Below are positions 26,019-34,749 of a DNA stretch of 64,000 bases, in pieces. This stretch comes from Candidatus Bipolaricaulota bacterium (lineage in GTDB: Bacteria > Bipolaricaulota > Bipolaricaulia > UBA7950 > UBA9294). The notes beneath the pieces were generated by a model. That model made no database searches and had not been told where the DNA came from. It worked only from the letters and a program-made list of their open reading frames with translations. The stretch's first letter is position 1. Each line of letters opens with the position of its first letter. The stretch is taken from the NCBI GenBank assembly GCA_028277345.1, contig JANQGM010000019.1:1-64000 (forward strand). Direction: 5' to 3'. A program made the position numbers and the translations under genes.

Positions 26019-27239
26019 CTAGAGGACGAGCAGGTTGGAAGGACCCAACACCGGGCCCTCGTTTTCCCTCTCGACATCGTTCTGCGCGCGCGGTTCCGAA
26101 ATGCTTCCTTCCCGGATTCCCAACCGCTCTTCGACGGCGGATCGCTGCTCGGCATGGCAAACGATATCTCCGAGATTGTGGATCTTCTCGACATGCTCCA
26201 AAAAGAGCGAAGGAGAGACATCCGGGGACAGGGTCAGCGTTCCGCGAACGACGATCGTGATCTTCTTGTCGATGGAATGAAAGGCGTCCGGACGAAGCTG
26301 GCGATCCGTATCGACGTACCAGAGTTTCCCCTGCGTTAGGATCGTGCGATTCTCCAACATATCGCATAGGCCACGCACGGTGTCCTTGAGCTTCTCCGGG
26401 CAGATGATGATGCCCATCGCCGCCATCCGTTCGATGGCGCGGTCCAATGCGGAGGCAGTGACATCTTCACCCAAGAGGATGTCTCCCAGGACAAACAGCT
26501 TTTTCCTTTGCAAGGTTCCCAGGCTGAGCGAATCCAAGGGGAGGTTTCCTTCGATCAAGCGGTGGCCGGAAGGAATGAGGGTGAACGGCCTCGATGCATC
26601 GAGCCTTGACTTCAAGGCGATGGAGATGTCCTGCCGACAAAGGATGCTTCCCTCCACATGGAGGCGGCGGATCTTCTTTTCGAACAGTCCCTGGGGAAGA
26701 TCCTCAACCACGCGAAGCGACCGGCCGACCACGAGGTAGGTTCCATCATCCAAGGACTCCAAGGTCCCCTTATCCAAAGAGAGAGAGGAAGAAACGAGCC
26801 GGGCGTCGTCGGCATAGCGAATCGTTTTTCCCAGCATCAGTGTCGCTTTGGCTTGGAGAATACCGGCGATCGATTCCGGGCAGAACAGCTTGCCCAACAC
26901 GGCGAGACCCTCGATTTTGCTTGCGATCAAGTCGGCGGAGACATCGGAATCCACGTAGATGCGACCGCAGACGAGAAGAAAGACCGGGCGCGAAAGGCTG
27001 GAGAGATAGTCCGCGTTGAGCGTCAGTTCGCTCAGGGTCGTCTTCAGCTCGGCGTCAACGGGAACCTCAACGACGGCATTGAGATTGGTTGCCGGAATGC
27101 CCGTCAGATAGGGGGCGGTTTCCGGTGAGACCAGCAGCATGTTGATGTTTCGCAGCCGCCCGATGCGGGAGAACGTCTCCTCTCGGGTTCGGCGTAAGTC
27201 CAGGATGTTTACGTTTCGGATGGTTGTTTTGGGTCCCAT
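26019..27239 (-). CDS. four-fold repeat protein co-transcribed with an ECF sigma factor
   Basis: 406 aa from ATG 27239 (AAAAGGAG four bases upstream). Unrecognised, but clearly built of about 80-residue repeats. Each opens with a strand and glycine (FLLVCGRIYVDSDVSADLI, TYLVVGRSLRVVEDLPQGLF, KLFVLGDILLGEDVTASAL, ITIVVRGTLTLSPDVSPSLF). Each continues with I..L...G.I.C, where the Cys is invariant (LGKLFC, EGSILC, MGIIIC, LGDIVC). A degenerate copy precedes these. No signal peptide or membrane helix, so it is cytoplasmic. The gene overlaps the upstream sigma gene by 31 bases, so it could be its regulator (anti-sigma) or main effector. The alternating strand/Gly pattern recalls beta-solenoids such as bactofilins, but I cannot confirm that. 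Confidence 0.75.
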   Translation of the reverse strand: MGPKTTIRNVNILDLRRTREETFSRIGRLRNINMLLVSPETAPYLTGIPATNLNAVVEVPVDAELKTTLSELTLNADYLSSLSRPVFLLVCGRIYVDSDVSADLIASKIEGLAVLGKLFCPESIAGILQAKATLMLGKTIRYADDARLVSSSLSLDKGTLESLDDGTYLVVGRSLRVVEDLPQGLFEKKIRRLHVEGSILCRQDISIALKSRLDASRPFTLIPSGHRLIEGNLPLDSLSLGTLQRKKLFVLGDILLGEDVTASALDRAIERMAAMGIIICPEKLKDTVRGLCDMLENRTILTQGKLWYVDTDRQLRPDAFHSIDKKITIVVRGTLTLSPDVSPSLFLEHVEKIHNLGDIVCHAEQRSAVEERLGIREGSISEPRAQNDVERENEGPVLGPSNLLVL

Positions 27240-27721
27240 GATTCTCCTTTTCGATGTTGAGAGAGTTGGGTTCTCAGGCATTGAATGCAGAGGTGAAGAC
27301 GGTAACGAACGGTCCCGGCGGAAATGCCAAGAGCCGCGCCGATTTCCACGCTCGACATACCGAGAAGGTACCGCTTCTCGAACAGATTCCGATGAGCGGC
27401 GGGAACGAGATCGAGCAGCGCATCGTACGTTGTCGCGTCCACAGGGCGTGTGTGCGTGGCGGTGGATGTGATGAGCTTTCGCAGCAGTTGCGCGCGGCGT
27501 TTGCGTGTCCTCTCTTCATCGAGGAAGCGGTTGCGCAACACGCGTTTCAGCCAGGCCTCCCGCTGAAACCGGTTCAACCGTTCCAGCGTGGTCGCATGCT
27601 GCAACGCACGAACAAAGGTCTCTTGGATGAGGTCGTCGGCTCGGTCGAGATGATGAGAGAGCGCCATAGCGTAGCGGAACAGTCCCTCTTGAGATGCTTC
27701 GTAGAGTTCTGAGATGTCCAA
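27209..27721 (-). CDS. ECF-type sigma-70 family RNA polymerase sigma factor
   Basis: 170 aa from TTG 27721, supported by AAGGAGG eight bases upstream; no ATG is available. Region 2: LYEASQEGLFRYAMALSHHLDRADDLIQETFVRAL, including the DDLIQETF core-binding signature. Region 4: LVPAAHRNLFEKRYLLGMSSVEIGAALGISAGTVRYRLH, with the helix-turn-helix for the -35. Regions 1.1 and 3 are absent, so this is an ECF (group 4) sigma. It overlaps the repeat protein by 31 bases instead of a classic membrane anti-sigma, and there is no zinc anti-sigma gene nearby. What activates it is unknown. Confidence 0.92.
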   Translation of the reverse strand: MDISELYEASQEGLFRYAMALSHHLDRADDLIQETFVRALQHATTLERLNRFQREAWLKRVLRNRFLDEERTRKRRAQLLRKLITSTATHTRPVDATTYDALLDLVPAAHRNLFEKRYLLGMSSVEIGAALGISAGTVRYRLHLCIQCLRTQLSQHRKGESWDPKQPSET

Positions 27722-28106
27722 GCGAACGGCCTCCTTTGCGTTTGCATGAGGTTCGCCACGGCGAATATCGACAGCATGCGGCGTGTGTTGAGATGCATCA
27801 ACCTCCAGTCCGTGTCTCCGTCAGGAAGGTTGAGTAGGGATGGATACGCCTCCTTTCCTCGGCTCCCGCCTGTCGTTCAATCCGGCGATTCGTTTCCTGC
27901 TTTGTACAACGACCGCCGAGCGGTATGTGTTGGATCATCTCGCCTGCTTAAGCCGGGGAGCTGGGGCGAAAAGTGCGAAGAACGCGCCGAGGACACCGTC
28001 GAAGGCGGGCGAGAGAACGGGCGGCGAACTCACAAAACGGCCACAACCCAGCCGCTGTTCTATCACAGCGCGCGCTGATACTGACGATGTCTGAGGAGTG
28101 ATGGAC
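27722..28106. other. 385-bp intergenic region between divergent sigma and PKD genes
   Basis: Holds the two divergent promoter regions. I see no gene (a frame at 27840-28094 has poor codon use and no ribosome-binding site) and no strong hairpin. GCTG-TTCTATCA-CAGC near 28053-28068 is a weak inverted repeat upstream of the PKD gene. ECF-style GGAAC-like promoter elements are not evident. Confidence 0.6.
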
Positions 28107-29111
28107 ATGAAGCGAGGACTCTTTCTATTTGCCGTGATGACGCTCGTCGGATTGACATCGTGGGCTGGCGTTCGATTGGATCTGGACAGTGGAAATGTGG
28201 GCGGCGGTTCGCCCGGTCAAACGTCCCTTGAATTCGATCTTCATGGTGGGACAGGAGAAATCGTTTCAACGGTCTGGCTTGGCGATGTCGGAGGGGTGCA
28301 AACGCCCTCGTTGCTGGCCGTGCTTTCCGCGTCTCCGACATCCGTCATGACCGCCTTCCCGGTGACCCTCGATGCCTCGGAATCGCTTCCCGGAGATGGC
28401 GAGGTGGTGAGCTATGACTGGGATTTGGATGGCAACGGCGTGTTCGAAACAACGTCTACCGAGGCAAGCCGCACCGTCTCATTTGACCAAGACGGCACCG
28501 TGCCGATCCGCGTTCGAATCACCAACTCGGCCGGCGAAACGAGCACTTCTGAAGCGATCATGCTTGAGGTGTTGAATCGCGCGCCGAATGCGAACTTCAG
28601 TGCGGGCGATGAGGCTCTGATCGAGGGGAGCGAGATCCGGTTTTCGGATCTCTCGACGGATCCGGATGGCACAGTGGTGTCCTGGAGGTGGAGCTTCGGC
28701 GATGGCGCCACCTCAATCGAAGCCAATCCGACGTATGTCTATGAGAGGCCGGGAACCTATCGAGTGGAACTGACCGTCACGGATGACGATGGGTTGGACT
28801 CCGAACGCATGTCCATCGAGATCGAGGTACTCAATCTCGCGCCGCAGGCCGCCTTCACAATGGAGACACGCGCCGCTCGAGTTGGGGAACCCGTTCTGTT
28901 TCGTGATGAGTCCACCGACGCATCGCCCGAGGGTGTGATCGTCCATGTGGCCTGGAACTTCGGAGACGGCGTCTACAGTGCGGGCGGACCGGCGAGCGGC
29001 GGCGTCTATTCCCACGTGTACGACCGATCCGGCACGTATGTGGTCACGCTGTACGTGATCGATGATGCTGGGGCGATGGCCTCGGCCGAGCTCGTGGTTG
29101 ACGTGAACTAG
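28107..29111 (+). CDS. secreted protein with three PKD domains
   Basis: 334 aa from ATG 28107 (AGGAG eight bases upstream). The signal peptide is about residues 1-19 (LFLFAVMTLVGLTSWA). Three PKD domains follow in tandem (about 75-160, 165-245, 250-330). They are marked by YDWDLDGNGVFE, WRWSFGDGATSIEANPTYVYERPGTYRVELTVTDDDGL and WNFGDG...SHVYDRSGTYVVTLYVIDDAG. PKD domains are Ig-like folds that mediate surface binding to protein or polysaccharide. No enzyme domain and no C-terminal anchor or sorting signal is present, so it is probably a free or loosely attached exoprotein. Two short hairpins (29112-29126 and 29128-29146) follow. Confidence 0.88.
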   Translation: MKRGLFLFAVMTLVGLTSWAGVRLDLDSGNVGGGSPGQTSLEFDLHGGTGEIVSTVWLGDVGGVQTPSLLAVLSASPTSVMTAFPVTLDASESLPGDGEVVSYDWDLDGNGVFETTSTEASRTVSFDQDGTVPIRVRITNSAGETSTSEAIMLEVLNRAPNANFSAGDEALIEGSEIRFSDLSTDPDGTVVSWRWSFGDGATSIEANPTYVYERPGTYRVELTVTDDDGLDSERMSIEIEVLNLAPQAAFTMETRAARVGEPVLFRDESTDASPEGVIVHVAWNFGDGVYSAGGPASGGVYSHVYDRSGTYVVTLYVIDDAGAMASAELVVDVN

Positions 29112-29282
29112 CCGACCTCTTGTCGGTGGAAGGCGCTCCGCTTTCCGGCTGAGTCGATGTGCGAACTCAGCTCTTCTATTGGGAAGTCCCCCTGAATTCA
29201 GATGAATTCTGCGGTATAGTCTCCGCTCGCGTCCGGATGTCCGTCGGCCTGGTCTTCTGGTCTTCATCTGTCGAGGTTCCCC

Positions 29283-30704
29283 ATGAGAAAACGCATCTTC
29301 CCCATCCCGGGGCGAGAGGAAATTTTGTCCGGTCCGCCGCTTCGCACCATGGCGAAGATCGGCGGCCCGGCTATCGTCTCGTCCTTGCTGTTTACGTTCT
29401 ACAACCTTGCCGACGCCTTTTGGATTGGGAGGTTGCCGACGGATCACGCCGGTACCGTGATGGCGGGCATACAGGTTTCTTGGCCCTTTGTGTGGTTCAT
29501 CATCTCCTTTATCGCCGGATTCGGGGGCGCCGCGGTCAGTGCGTTGGTTGCGCAATACATCGGCGCGAACCGGTCTGATGAGGCCCGGCATGCGATGAAT
29601 CAGTTGTTTACCCTCGCAGTTCTGGGGGGCGTGATTCTCGGTGTCGTCGGCTACCTCCTGACTCCGATCATGTTGCGGCTTCTGGTCCAACAGAGCGCGG
29701 TTGCGCATGAGGCCGGCCGGTATCTCTCCGTGATCTTCCTTGGCCTGCCGACCATGGTGCTCCCCGGTCTGTTCTACAACGCCTATTCCGCTACCGGAAA
29801 CACGGTGACGCCGCTTCTGGTCAATGGCGTCGGTATCACCATCAATTTGATTCTTGACCCGCTGCTTGTGCTGGGGTGGGGGCCGTTTCCGCAGTTGGGC
29901 ATTCTTGGCGCGGCCTATGCCACCGTGATCTCCCAGGCGGTGGCAATGGGAATCTTCATCATCCTCTTTGCCCGCGGACAGGGTGTTCTTCATCTCGATC
30001 GGTCGGCGCTTCGGCTCCGATGGGCCTGGATCGTTCGCGCCTTGCGCATTGGATTGCCCGCCGGCATCGGCTCCTCGACCGTGGCCTTTGGGTATGTTGT
30101 GCTCATGGCGGTGATCGGGCGCTTGGACAACGCGGAATCCGCTCTGGCGGGATACGGGATTGCGGATCGCATCTTCGGCATTCTTTTCATCATCACCGAC
30201 AGCATGGGAATCGGACTGACGACGACCGTCGGACAAGCGCTTGGCGCCGGGATGAAGGACCGGGCGCGAACCTTGATGCGAACCGGGCTGTCGGCGATGT
30301 TCACGATTCTTGTGGTCGAGGCGGGGCTGCTGTGGTTGCTGCGAACGGCGCTGGTATCCACGTTCATCCCTGGAGATGCCGCCGTGATCCGGGAGGGCGC
30401 TCGTTTTATCGAACTGTTCGCCATCGGGATGCCGTTCTTAGGCGTATTCTTCGTGGCCGAAGCCGTTTACCGCGGATCAGGACACAATGTTCCTCCCATG
30501 ATCATCGGCATCCTCCGACTCTGGGCGTTGCGCATTCCCCTGGCCTACGTGTTTGCCTTCCCGCTCAAGTTGGGATCGGACGGGATTTGGATTGGCATGT
30601 CGGTGAGCAACATTGTCTCTGGCTTGGCCTCGATCGGACTCTTGATGAGTCGCGCCTGGCTTCGCTCGGTGGTGAAGCCGGAGCGTGGTCCGGCAACCGA
30701 CTGA
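29283..30704 (+). CDS. MATE-family multidrug efflux transporter
   Basis: 473 aa with about twelve membrane helices in two similar halves. N-terminal signature: GGPAIVSSLLFTFYNLADAFWIGRL. The middle YNAYSATGNTVTPLLVNGVGITINLILDPLL is the typical NorM/DinF-like loop. The C-terminal half repeats YRGSGHNVPPMIIGILRLWALRIPLAYVFAF. It exchanges Na+ or H+ for cationic drugs across the inner membrane. A TATAGT (29215-29220) upstream, after two GAATTC-centred repeats, may be the promoter. A long antisense frame across this gene is a shadow. Confidence 0.92.
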   Translation: MRKRIFPIPGREEILSGPPLRTMAKIGGPAIVSSLLFTFYNLADAFWIGRLPTDHAGTVMAGIQVSWPFVWFIISFIAGFGGAAVSALVAQYIGANRSDEARHAMNQLFTLAVLGGVILGVVGYLLTPIMLRLLVQQSAVAHEAGRYLSVIFLGLPTMVLPGLFYNAYSATGNTVTPLLVNGVGITINLILDPLLVLGWGPFPQLGILGAAYATVISQAVAMGIFIILFARGQGVLHLDRSALRLRWAWIVRALRIGLPAGIGSSTVAFGYVVLMAVIGRLDNAESALAGYGIADRIFGILFIITDSMGIGLTTTVGQALGAGMKDRARTLMRTGLSAMFTILVVEAGLLWLLRTALVSTFIPGDAAVIREGARFIELFAIGMPFLGVFFVAEAVYRGSGHNVPPMIIGILRLWALRIPLAYVFAFPLKLGSDGIWIGMSVSNIVSGLASIGLLMSRAWLRSVVKPERGPATD

Positions 30705-30721
30705 ACGCACGAGAAGAGGGC

Positions 30722-31492
30722 CTACTGTCTCGGAAGGATGGCGCGGGAGCCCGATGCGCCTTCAATAATCTCGAATGCCATTCGATACGTCGCCTGCAGG
30801 CTCGCTTCGGTAATGGTCGATCGCGGAGGGCCTTGAATCTGAACGGATCCCTCGATGAGAAAGGCCGTCCAATCGGCGTACAGCAGTGCGTGGTTGGGAA
30901 GGTGAGAGGTCACGGCAAACGACAGCCCGCGTTCGGTTAAGGCGCGAACCGAGGCCATGACATCGTGTTGATGATGCGGGTCCAGGTGTGCGACCGGCTC
31001 GTCCATCAGCAGGCATCCGGCGCCCTGGGCCAATCCTCGCGCGATGAGGGCGAGCTGACGTTCTCCGCCGCTGATTTGTGTGTACGGGCGATGCCTCAGA
31101 TGGTGAATGCCGACTGCAGCGATCGCTTCACGAACAGCGGCACGATCGTTGCTTCCAGGACGCTCGAAGAGCCCCAAATGAGGTGCACGTCCCATGAGGA
31201 CGGCCTGCTCCACGGTGAACTCGAAGATCGGCTCATGCAACTGCGGGACCAGTCCGATCATCTGGGCGCGAGTCCGAGGAGGAAGATCGCTCAAGTCGTG
31301 GCCGTCCAGGGCGACATGGCCTCTCAGGGGTGGACGCAACCCGGACAGACACTCAAGCAGCGTTGTTTTTCCGGACCCATTGGAGCCCAGGATGAATACG
31401 ATTTGGCCGGTTCCCCATGTCAGCGAGACCGACTGAAGAATCTCCTGTGCCGGGGTATAGGCATAGGCAAGGTCGCGACATTCGATCCTCAT
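30722..31492 (-). CDS. ABC transporter ATP-binding protein, FecE/BtuD type
   Basis: 256 aa. Walker A GSNGSGKTT (about 35-43), Q-loop VPQLHEP, signature ISGGERQLALIARGLAQ, Walker B CLLMDEPVAHLDP, H-loop TSHLPN. The DLPPRTRAQMIGLVPQ segment is the FecE/FhuC/BtuD pattern. It energises uptake of iron chelates, heme, molybdate or cobalamin. It is the last gene of the padR-SBP-permease-ATPase operon, overlapping the permease by 4 bases. Its C-terminal tail EGASGSRAILPRQ lacks the usual regulatory domain. Confidence 0.92.
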   Translation of the reverse strand: MRIECRDLAYAYTPAQEILQSVSLTWGTGQIVFILGSNGSGKTTLLECLSGLRPPLRGHVALDGHDLSDLPPRTRAQMIGLVPQLHEPIFEFTVEQAVLMGRAPHLGLFERPGSNDRAAVREAIAAVGIHHLRHRPYTQISGGERQLALIARGLAQGAGCLLMDEPVAHLDPHHQHDVMASVRALTERGLSFAVTSHLPNHALLYADWTAFLIEGSVQIQGPPRSTITEASLQATYRMAFEIIEGASGSRAILPRQ

Positions 31493-32493
31493 GTCGCTTC
31501 TCCGCGCGCGCGCAGAAAGCGCAAGAAGAGGACGAGGAAGGCGGGCACCCCCAGCAACCCCGTGAGGATCCCAAGGGGAATCTCAGAGGGAAGCGCTGTG
31601 CGCGCCACAGCATCCAAGAGAATGACGGTGGTCGCACCCAACATCGCGGAAACCGGAATGAGGCGGCCGTGGTCCGGTCCCACCCAGGCGCGCGCGACAT
31701 GAGGGATCACCAAGCCGACCCAGCCGATGGTTCCTGCCAAGGCGACGGATGCGGCAATCATGAGCGTGCCGACAGCGACGATTGCGTTTCGCACGCCCCG
31801 GATGCGAACCCCGAGGGCCTGAGCCTCGGTGTCGGACATCGTGAGGAGGTTGAGCCGCCATCGAAGCAAGATGAAGAAGTTCAATCCCAGGCCGGACACG
31901 GTTAGCAGAAGAGGAAGGTCGGACCATTGTGTTCCGTTCAGCCCGCCAAGCAACCAATAGGTGATTGTCGGCAATGTGCTGAGGGGATCGGCGACGTATT
32001 TGATCAGGCCAAGGAACGAATTGAAGAGTGCGCCGATGAGGATGCCGCCGATGACCAAGACCAATGCGGATGATCCGAAGCGCATGCCGATCATCATGAC
32101 CAGCCCAATGGCGGCGAGGGCGAAGGTGTAGGCGCCTGCTTGAACCCACAAGCTGTGGCTGGTGAAAGAGAGCGCAAGTGCGGCCCCAAAAGCCGCCCCC
32201 GAACTCACGCCCAGAATGCGGGAGTCAACGAGCGGATTTCGGAACAGTCCCTGAAAGCTTGCCCCAACCACGGACAGATTGGCGCCGACGCAGGCGGCGG
32301 CCAGTACCCTGGGAAGCCGGACTCTCAAGATCAAGGCCCGAAACACGTCTGAAGGCCCCTCAAGGCCGAACAGCACGCGGAACGTATCTCCCCAATGAAC
32401 GCCGAATCGCCCTACCCAAAGGGCGATGGCGAATGCTGCCAGGGGGATCAACCCCAGGACCCATACGGGAGGTTTCCGCGAGAATGCGATCAC
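31489..32493 (-). CDS. FecCD-family ABC transporter permease
   Basis: 334 aa, about ten membrane helices. Signature segments: RVLFGLEGPSDVFRALILRVRLPRVLAAACVGANLSVVGASFQGLFRNPLVDSRILGVSSGAAFGAALAL near the N-terminus and TIGWVGLVIPHVARAWVGPDHGRLIPVSAMLGA, which includes the ATPase-coupling loop. Both are standard for BtuC/FepD/FecC proteins, which work as homodimers with two ATPase subunits. Because only one permease gene is present, the dimer is likely homomeric. Confidence 0.93.
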   Translation of the reverse strand: MIAFSRKPPVWVLGLIPLAAFAIALWVGRFGVHWGDTFRVLFGLEGPSDVFRALILRVRLPRVLAAACVGANLSVVGASFQGLFRNPLVDSRILGVSSGAAFGAALALSFTSHSLWVQAGAYTFALAAIGLVMMIGMRFGSSALVLVIGGILIGALFNSFLGLIKYVADPLSTLPTITYWLLGGLNGTQWSDLPLLLTVSGLGLNFFILLRWRLNLLTMSDTEAQALGVRIRGVRNAIVAVGTLMIAASVALAGTIGWVGLVIPHVARAWVGPDHGRLIPVSAMLGATTVILLDAVARTALPSEIPLGILTGLLGVPAFLVLFLRFLRARGEAT

Positions 32494-33500
32494 TGAGCGA
32501 TCCTGCCGATCTCATCCTGGGTGAGCGGGAATCGATAGTATTTCTCGTAGAAACCGGCAACTTCAGCTGCGAGATCCAATCGAACGCGTTCTGGATAAAG
32601 CGTCGACGCCAACCAGGCAATGCCCAGCAGCGATTCGGGAACGGGCGTATCCATCGGAGCGACCAGGCGCGGCATCCGATACACGCGGCCGGTCTTCACG
32701 GCATCCAAGGCCTGCCAGTCAGCGTTCTCCAGGATGGCGGACGGCTGAACGGGACCATAGGGGGGAATGACGATGACATCAGGGTTCCAGCGAAGGATCT
32801 GCTCAAGATTGACTTCGTTCCAAGAGCCGGTTAGCTCGGCGGTAACGCTTCGACCGCCGGCCGCACGGATGAGGGAGGTTTGGTACATATCCCCGCCGGC
32901 AACGGTTGACAAACTGGTTCCAAGAAACAGCACGCGCGCTTTTTCAGCCTCAGCGAGCGATGCCGTATCCTCGGAAATCGAGACAACGACGCGATCGTAG
33001 TCCGCGATCCATTCTGATGCGAGGGTGGCCGATTCCGGTCCTAGAACCTGCCCGGTCAAGATCACGGACTCGATCAAGGCTTCAGGCGTTTCCACACGAT
33101 AAAGAACGACGGGAACACCGAGATCGCGCAACTGTTCGGCGACATCCAAGTGACGCGAGGCATCGGCAAGCACAAGATCCGTTCTCAATGAGACGAGTTC
33201 TTCAACATTGGGATCGCCGAAACCCAAGATCTCCGAAAGCCGTGGCTCCCATCTCAGAAGAACGTCCGATGCACTGGCCACGGTCTTCACGCCGACGTAA
33301 AAGGCCAACGCAAGGCGGTCCTCTCCGCCTAGGGCATAAACGGTGTAGGTTCCAATCCCGTAGACGCTGGCGATTCTCGATGCGGTAGACGGAACGGATA
33401 CGGTATAGCCCGCTTGATCGACGATTCGTGTCGCTTCCTGGGCAATGCACCCGACCGACCACAGCACGATTAATCCCAAGGCGATCCAACGGCATTTCAT
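32490..33500 (-). CDS. periplasmic metal-chelate substrate-binding protein (FecB/MolA-like)
   Basis: 336 aa. The signal is ALGLIVLWSVGC, where the Cys at about residue 18 might be lipidated (the motif SVGC is imperfect). The Peripla_BP_2 fold follows: RIVDQAGYTVSVPSTASRIAS, DLVLADASRH, LGTSLSTVAGGDMYQTSLIRAAG, NPDVIVIPPYG, VYRMPRLVAPMDTPVPESLLGIAWLA. The last stretch is common in MolA-like and heme- or iron-chelate binding proteins. The exact ligand (iron siderophore, heme, molybdate or cobalamin) is not decided by sequence. No TonB-dependent receptor gene is near. Confidence 0.88.
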   Translation of the reverse strand: MKCRWIALGLIVLWSVGCIAQEATRIVDQAGYTVSVPSTASRIASVYGIGTYTVYALGGEDRLALAFYVGVKTVASASDVLLRWEPRLSEILGFGDPNVEELVSLRTDLVLADASRHLDVAEQLRDLGVPVVLYRVETPEALIESVILTGQVLGPESATLASEWIADYDRVVVSISEDTASLAEAEKARVLFLGTSLSTVAGGDMYQTSLIRAAGGRSVTAELTGSWNEVNLEQILRWNPDVIVIPPYGPVQPSAILENADWQALDAVKTGRVYRMPRLVAPMDTPVPESLLGIAWLASTLYPERVRLDLAAEVAGFYEKYYRFPLTQDEIGRIAQ

Positions 33501-34066
33501 GATAGGACTCCTTTATGTTGAGCAAGAGATTCTCGATAGGAGCGAATCCAATCGGTGAAGTTATCCAATGTCGAAGACTGAAAGGCTTTCCACGCGGCGT
33601 TGAGTTCGGGATCATCGCTTTCGACCCGCTGACAGTCATTCAAATGGTCCCGCATTGAATCGATTGATGTAAGCTGCGCCTCCAGCAACCCCGCGACACC
33701 CGCCGGATCGAGCTTTCGTAGAAAGTAGAGCTTGGCCGGAAATTCGACGCGGACATCGCGCATGATGGCGATCGGAGCACGGGCCCATGCCCAGAAGCTG
33801 CGGCGACCATTCTCGGTGACATGATAGATCGATCGTTCCGGCCCTCCCGGCGATGCTGCGCTTGACCGGCGGATCTCCCCACGGTGCTCCAATCGATGCA
33901 GCACGTGGTAGAGTTGGCTGGACGCAATGTGCCACAGCGGCCCCAGCCCCTTCGAGATCCGGTTTCGCAGGGCGTAGCCGTGCGATGACTCTTCGATCAA
34001 GAATCCGATCAGTGCGTACTCCACCGGAAATCCTCTTGATCGGGTTCTCTCTGATGAGTATTCCAT
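33497..34066 (-). CDS. PadR-family transcriptional regulator
   Basis: 189 aa. The N-terminal winged helix (about 14-95) has the PadR signature YALIGFLIEESSHGYALRNRI, SQLYHVLHRLEHRGEIRRS and SIYHVTENGRRSFWAWA. The C-terminal helical Vir_act_alpha_C domain carries ELNAAWKAFQSSTLDNFTDWIRSYRES. It heads the FecBCD-type importer operon, overlapping the next gene by 4 bases. A near-perfect palindrome overlaps its -10 and start codon, so it probably represses the operon. Control of a metal-chelate importer by PadR is less common than by Fur or DtxR. Confidence 0.9.
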   Translation of the reverse strand: MEYSSERTRSRGFPVEYALIGFLIEESSHGYALRNRISKGLGPLWHIASSQLYHVLHRLEHRGEIRRSSAASPGGPERSIYHVTENGRRSFWAWARAPIAIMRDVRVEFPAKLYFLRKLDPAGVAGLLEAQLTSIDSMRDHLNDCQRVESDDPELNAAWKAFQSSTLDNFTDWIRSYRESLAQHKGVLS

Positions 34067-34080
34067 ATTGGAATAGTCTA
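34056..34080 (-). promoter_or_regulatory. padR promoter and overlapping operator palindrome
   Basis: TATTCCA-TAT-TGGAATA (34059-34075) is a perfect 17-bp palindrome, extending imperfectly to GAG...GTC. It covers the padR start codon (34064-34066). The -10 TAGACT (34075-34080) lies eight bases before the ATG, with TGGAAA as -35 17 bp further upstream. The transcript would be almost leaderless, and operator binding would block RNA polymerase. Confidence 0.65.
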
Positions 34081-34146
34081 GCTGCAGCGGGCGTTTCTTT
34101 CCAGGGCATGTCTGGATTTAGGCCTTTTGGTTCCGGAGAATGAGAA

Positions 34147-34749
34147 ATGACGTTGATGAGTTATCGCCAACTGAAACCGGAAGAGGTCGAACGCATTCGC
34201 GACCTCGATCGCACAGAAACCATCCGTGTGGGGTATCGAATGGAGGCCGGGTCTCTGCAGCGGATGGACGTTCAGTGGGATACCCCGCCATGGCACGAGA
34301 ACGGCGGCGACCATTCATTCTCAGCCAAGATTCGGTATGTTAAGGACATCATCGCTCTGGGAGGCATCCTCTGGGGGGCGTTGGAAGGGCAGCGTCTTGC
34401 GGGGATGACGGCACTCGTTCCTCGCCTGACGGACACGATGGCCCACCTGGCGTGGCTTCACGTGAGCCATGGCTATCGCTGCCAGGGCATTGGATCACGT
34501 CTCTACGCCGACGTGGAACGCTTGGCCATTGAATCCGGAGCGTCTCACATCTACGTTTCCGCGACACCGTCCGGATCTGCGGTTGGGTTCTACACGAGCC
34601 GAGGCTTCGTTGTGACGCCGTCCCCCCATCCCGAACTACTGGCTGCAGAGCCGGAGGATATTCACTTGGTGAAACCGCTACAGGCTTTTAAGAGTTCCGT
34701 TTCCCAGGGCGGACGAGTATCATCCCAGCAGGACGAGGACGTGAGATGA
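34147..34749 (+). CDS. GNAT-family N-acetyltransferase
   Basis: 200 aa. The acetyl-CoA site is LHVSHGYRCQGIGSRLYADVERLAI (about 109-133, RCQGIGS being the Q/RxxGxG/A loop), followed by YVSATPSGSAVGFYTSRGF, the usual motif B with Tyr as general acid. N-terminal residues 1-60 and the last 25 do not match the core domain. The substrate is unknown. It overlaps rimO by 4 bases (ATGA) and is divergent from padR. A possible role modifying ribosomal or translation-related targets is only suggested by this coupling. Confidence 0.85.
   Translation: MTLMSYRQLKPEEVERIRDLDRTETIRVGYRMEAGSLQRMDVQWDTPPWHENGGDHSFSAKIRYVKDIIALGGILWGALEGQRLAGMTALVPRLTDTMAHLAWLHVSHGYRCQGIGSRLYADVERLAIESGASHIYVSATPSGSAVGFYTSRGFVVTPSPHPELLAAEPEDIHLVKPLQAFKSSVSQGGRVSSQQDEDVR

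Noticed and set aside
27840-28094. 84-codon frame in the sigma/PKD intergenic gap
   Set aside because: No ribosome-binding site and unlike its neighbours in composition; it reads as an ordinary promoter region.
28713-30236. 507-codon open frame antisense to the PKD and MATE genes
   Set aside because: It mirrors two well-supported genes, is full of Arg, His and Gly typical of antisense GC-rich frames, and has no motif or ribosome-binding site.
33500-34140. Cobalamin riboswitch or Fur box before the FecBCD-type operon
   Set aside because: The 5' side is the padR gene with only a short promoter; no B12-box-like sequence or A/T-rich Fur palindrome is present.
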